Shown piece after piece: positions 6,350-7,486 of a stretch of 7,486 nucleotides of DNA; within the stretch, counting starts at the first letter, position 1, and each line of letters starts with the position of its first letter. The notes beneath the pieces were generated by a model. That model was not told the DNA's origin. It was given only the letters and a program-made list of their open reading frames with translations, and made no database searches. Made by a program: the position numbers and the translations under genes. Origin of the DNA: an uncultured Mailhella sp. (GTDB lineage Bacteria > Desulfobacterota > Desulfovibrionia > Desulfovibrionales > Desulfovibrionaceae); NCBI GenBank assembly GCA_910579055.1, contig CAJTSU010000146.1, forward strand, positions 1,421-8,906. Reading direction: 5' to 3'.

Positions 6350-7350
6350 GAATGCTGCTCCGCGCCGCCGGGCAGCAAGCGCACGGTTACAGGCATGCCC
6401 AGCCGCAAGGTGTTATCGGGATCTTCCACAACAATGCGGACTTCATACACCAGTGCGGTGCGCAGTTCTTCCGTCTGCACGGATTTGGGCGTGAATTCCG
6501 CCACAGAGGAAATGTAGCCTACCCTGCCGGGGACCGGGTGATCCGGGAAGCTGTCGCTGAGCACCTCGGCCCTGTCTCCCGGCCGAATCCGGCCGAGGCG
6601 GGGTTCCGGAACATAGGCGCGTATCCATTTGGGGTGAGCGACAAGCAGCTGGAAGGCCGGACGCTGGGCCGAGGCCATATCGCCCGGCTCAAGCAGGCGG
6701 GAGCGCACCAGCGCGTCACGCGGGGCCTTGAGTTCGCTTTGCTCAATATCGCGGCGGATACTTGCCAGGGAGGCTCTGGCCGCTTCGGCTTCAGCTTCAG
6801 CCTGGGCGATGTCTTCGGCGCGAGGGCCGATTTCAAGCAGCTCCAGCGATTTTTTCGCTTCTTCCAGACTCGCGGCCGCCATATCCCGTGCGGAGCGGGA
6901 ACTTTCCCGATCCTGCTGGCTCACGGCGCGTTCTTTTCCGGCCAGCGTTTCCATGCGGCGGTATTGGCGTTCAGCAAAGTCGGCCTGTGCGCGGGCGGAT
7001 TCCACCCGAGCCCGTGCCTGAGCGAGTTCTTCAGGCCGCGCCCCGTTTTTCAGCCGCAATACAACTTGTTCCAGTGCGGCCAGCCGGGCGGCGGCCTGCT
7101 GCTCGTTCAGCTCCAGCGCGCTTTTATCCTGCCGGGCGAGCACCTGCCCTTCATGAACGTGCTCCCCTTCTTCAGACAGCATCTCCGCGATGCGTCCACC
7201 TTTTTCAAAGGCAAGGTTGATCCGGCGCAATTCGACATTACCGTAAATAGTGAAGTCGTCAGCAGGGCGAGCGGGCAGGGCGAGCATGATCAGCCCACCC
7301 AGCGCGACGGCCGCGCCCGGCAGCAGGAGCAGTTTAATGGGGCGTCGCAC
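6346..7350 (-). CDS. ybhG: HlyD-family periplasmic adaptor, YbhG-like
   Basis: A 334-residue membrane-anchored adaptor, the first gene of the operon. I choose GTG 7350 because GGAGG (7359-7355) sits four bases upstream; the frame is open to a GTG at 7413, but that start has no ribosome site and lies inside the repeat. After a short basic tip comes one membrane segment (about 7-26), then a barrel/lipoyl-like part (33-73: GNVELRRINLAFEKGGRI, then EGEHVHEGQVLA). A long alpha-helical hairpin rich in Ala, Glu, Gln and Arg (about 74-206) has related ARPEEL (104-109) and GPRAEDI (175-181) segments in its two halves. The second lipoyl half (SELKAP, 205-210) and a beta-barrel end follow (FTPKSVQTEELRTALVYEVR, 286-305, then LRLGMPVTV, 315-323). 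This is the YbhG pattern. It should span the periplasm to an outer-membrane partner not encoded here. No TetR-type regulator such as CecR lies in the window. Confidence 0.93.
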   Translation of the reverse strand: MRRPIKLLLLPGAAVALGGLIMLALPARPADDFTIYGNVELRRINLAFEKGGRIAEMLSEEGEHVHEGQVLARQDKSALELNEQQAAARLAALEQVVLRLKNGARPEELAQARARVESARAQADFAERQYRRMETLAGKERAVSQQDRESSRSARDMAAASLEEAKKSLELLEIGPRAEDIAQAEAEAEAARASLASIRRDIEQSELKAPRDALVRSRLLEPGDMASAQRPAFQLLVAHPKWIRAYVPEPRLGRIRPGDRAEVLSDSFPDHPVPGRVGYISSVAEFTPKSVQTEELRTALVYEVRIVVEDPDNTLRLGMPVTVRLLPGGAEQHS

Positions 7351-7354
7351 ATTT

Positions 7355-7359
7355 CCTCC
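7355..7359 (-). promoter_or_regulatory. Ribosome binding site of ybhG
   Basis: GGAGG on the minus strand lies four bases before GTG 7350. Neither the ATG at 7371-7369 nor the GTG at 7413 has a comparable site, so this decides the start of the operon. Confidence 0.7.
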
Positions 7360-7411
7360 GGAAGAGAGCATGCCCGCAAAGCGGGGCAAGGGGTCTCCGT
7401 CTTTGTTAATC

Positions 7412-7441
7412 ACTAGAGCGTTTTGCGATTGAAAGTGTCTA
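7412..7441 (-). promoter_or_regulatory. Candidate sigma70-type promoter of the efflux operon, inside the repeat
   Basis: On the minus strand TAGACA (7441-7436, 5/6 to TTGACA) and TCTAGT (7417-7412, 4/6 to TATAAT) are 18 bases apart. They lie about 60 bases before GTG 7350. Both hexamers fall in or at the edge of the 58-bp repeat, so the repeat may supply the promoter. In the left repeat copy the first hexamer reads AGATAC or CAGATA, a poorer match. Confidence 0.35.
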
Positions 7442-7470
7442 CCAGCCAGGAGCCTATGTTCTGGCGCGCA
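7413..7470 (+). repeat. Right copy of the 58-bp inverted repeat bracketing the operon
   Basis: This is the inverted partner of 1956-2013 (52/58 identical). It begins at the upstream edge of the operon and continues towards the window end. If it is an arm of a full MITE-like unit like that at 1878-2013, the rest lies beyond 7486 and cannot be seen. Confidence 0.85.
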
Positions 7471-7486
7471 GGTTTCACGCCTGAAG

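Noticed and set aside
6352..7416. A 354-codon open frame on the plus strand, antisense to ybhG
   Set aside because: It is the mirror of a well-supported HlyD-family gene, has no recognisable motif and no ribosome site; long antisense frames are usual in GC-rich genes.

Overview
This is a GC-rich window with an all-minus-strand gene layout. It almost certainly comes from a Gram-negative bacterium: it encodes a lipobox lipoprotein and a periplasmic adaptor (HlyD-type) efflux system, both of which need an inner membrane and a periplasm. The species cannot be read from the sequence. Coding density is high except for one 0.9-kb intergenic mosaic.

Right three quarters (about 2059-7350, minus strand): a four-gene operon in the order adaptor, double ATPase, permease, permease. 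It matches the E. coli ybhG-ybhF-ybhS-ybhR arrangement gene for gene. The first three genes are joined by 4-nt ATGA stop/start overlaps. The last gene, the YbhR-like permease, is separated by an unexpected 248-nt gap that carries nested inverted repeats and sequence also found near position 1350. Together the products should form an ABC-2 exporter: YbhS and YbhR form the channel, YbhF supplies both ATP sites, and YbhG bridges the periplasm. The substrate cannot be deduced. In YbhF the two ATP sites look strongly unequal.

Middle left (about 1140-2058): no intact gene. From left to right it holds a possible promoter for the lipoprotein gene, hairpins, a first copy of the repeat seen inside the operon, and a short repeat core. 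Next come a plus-strand relic of a type III restriction (Res) subunit with an internal deletion and several frameshifts, then a MITE-like inverted repeat. One arm of that element (1956-2013) recurs, inverted and about 90% identical, at 7413-7470, so the whole operon is bracketed by 58-bp inverted repeats. The right copy overlaps the likely promoter of the operon.

Left edge (1-1139, minus strand, 3' end cut off): a predicted lipoprotein whose body resembles the GH13 trehalose-synthase-like family. The residues expected in conserved region I are changed, and a 9-T tract lies in its first codons.

The most noteworthy items are the repeat-bracketed and repeat-interrupted efflux operon, the two-copy intergenic element, the restriction-gene relic bounded by repeat cores, and the divergent GH13-like lipoprotein. 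I do not see a convincing new defence or RNA system.
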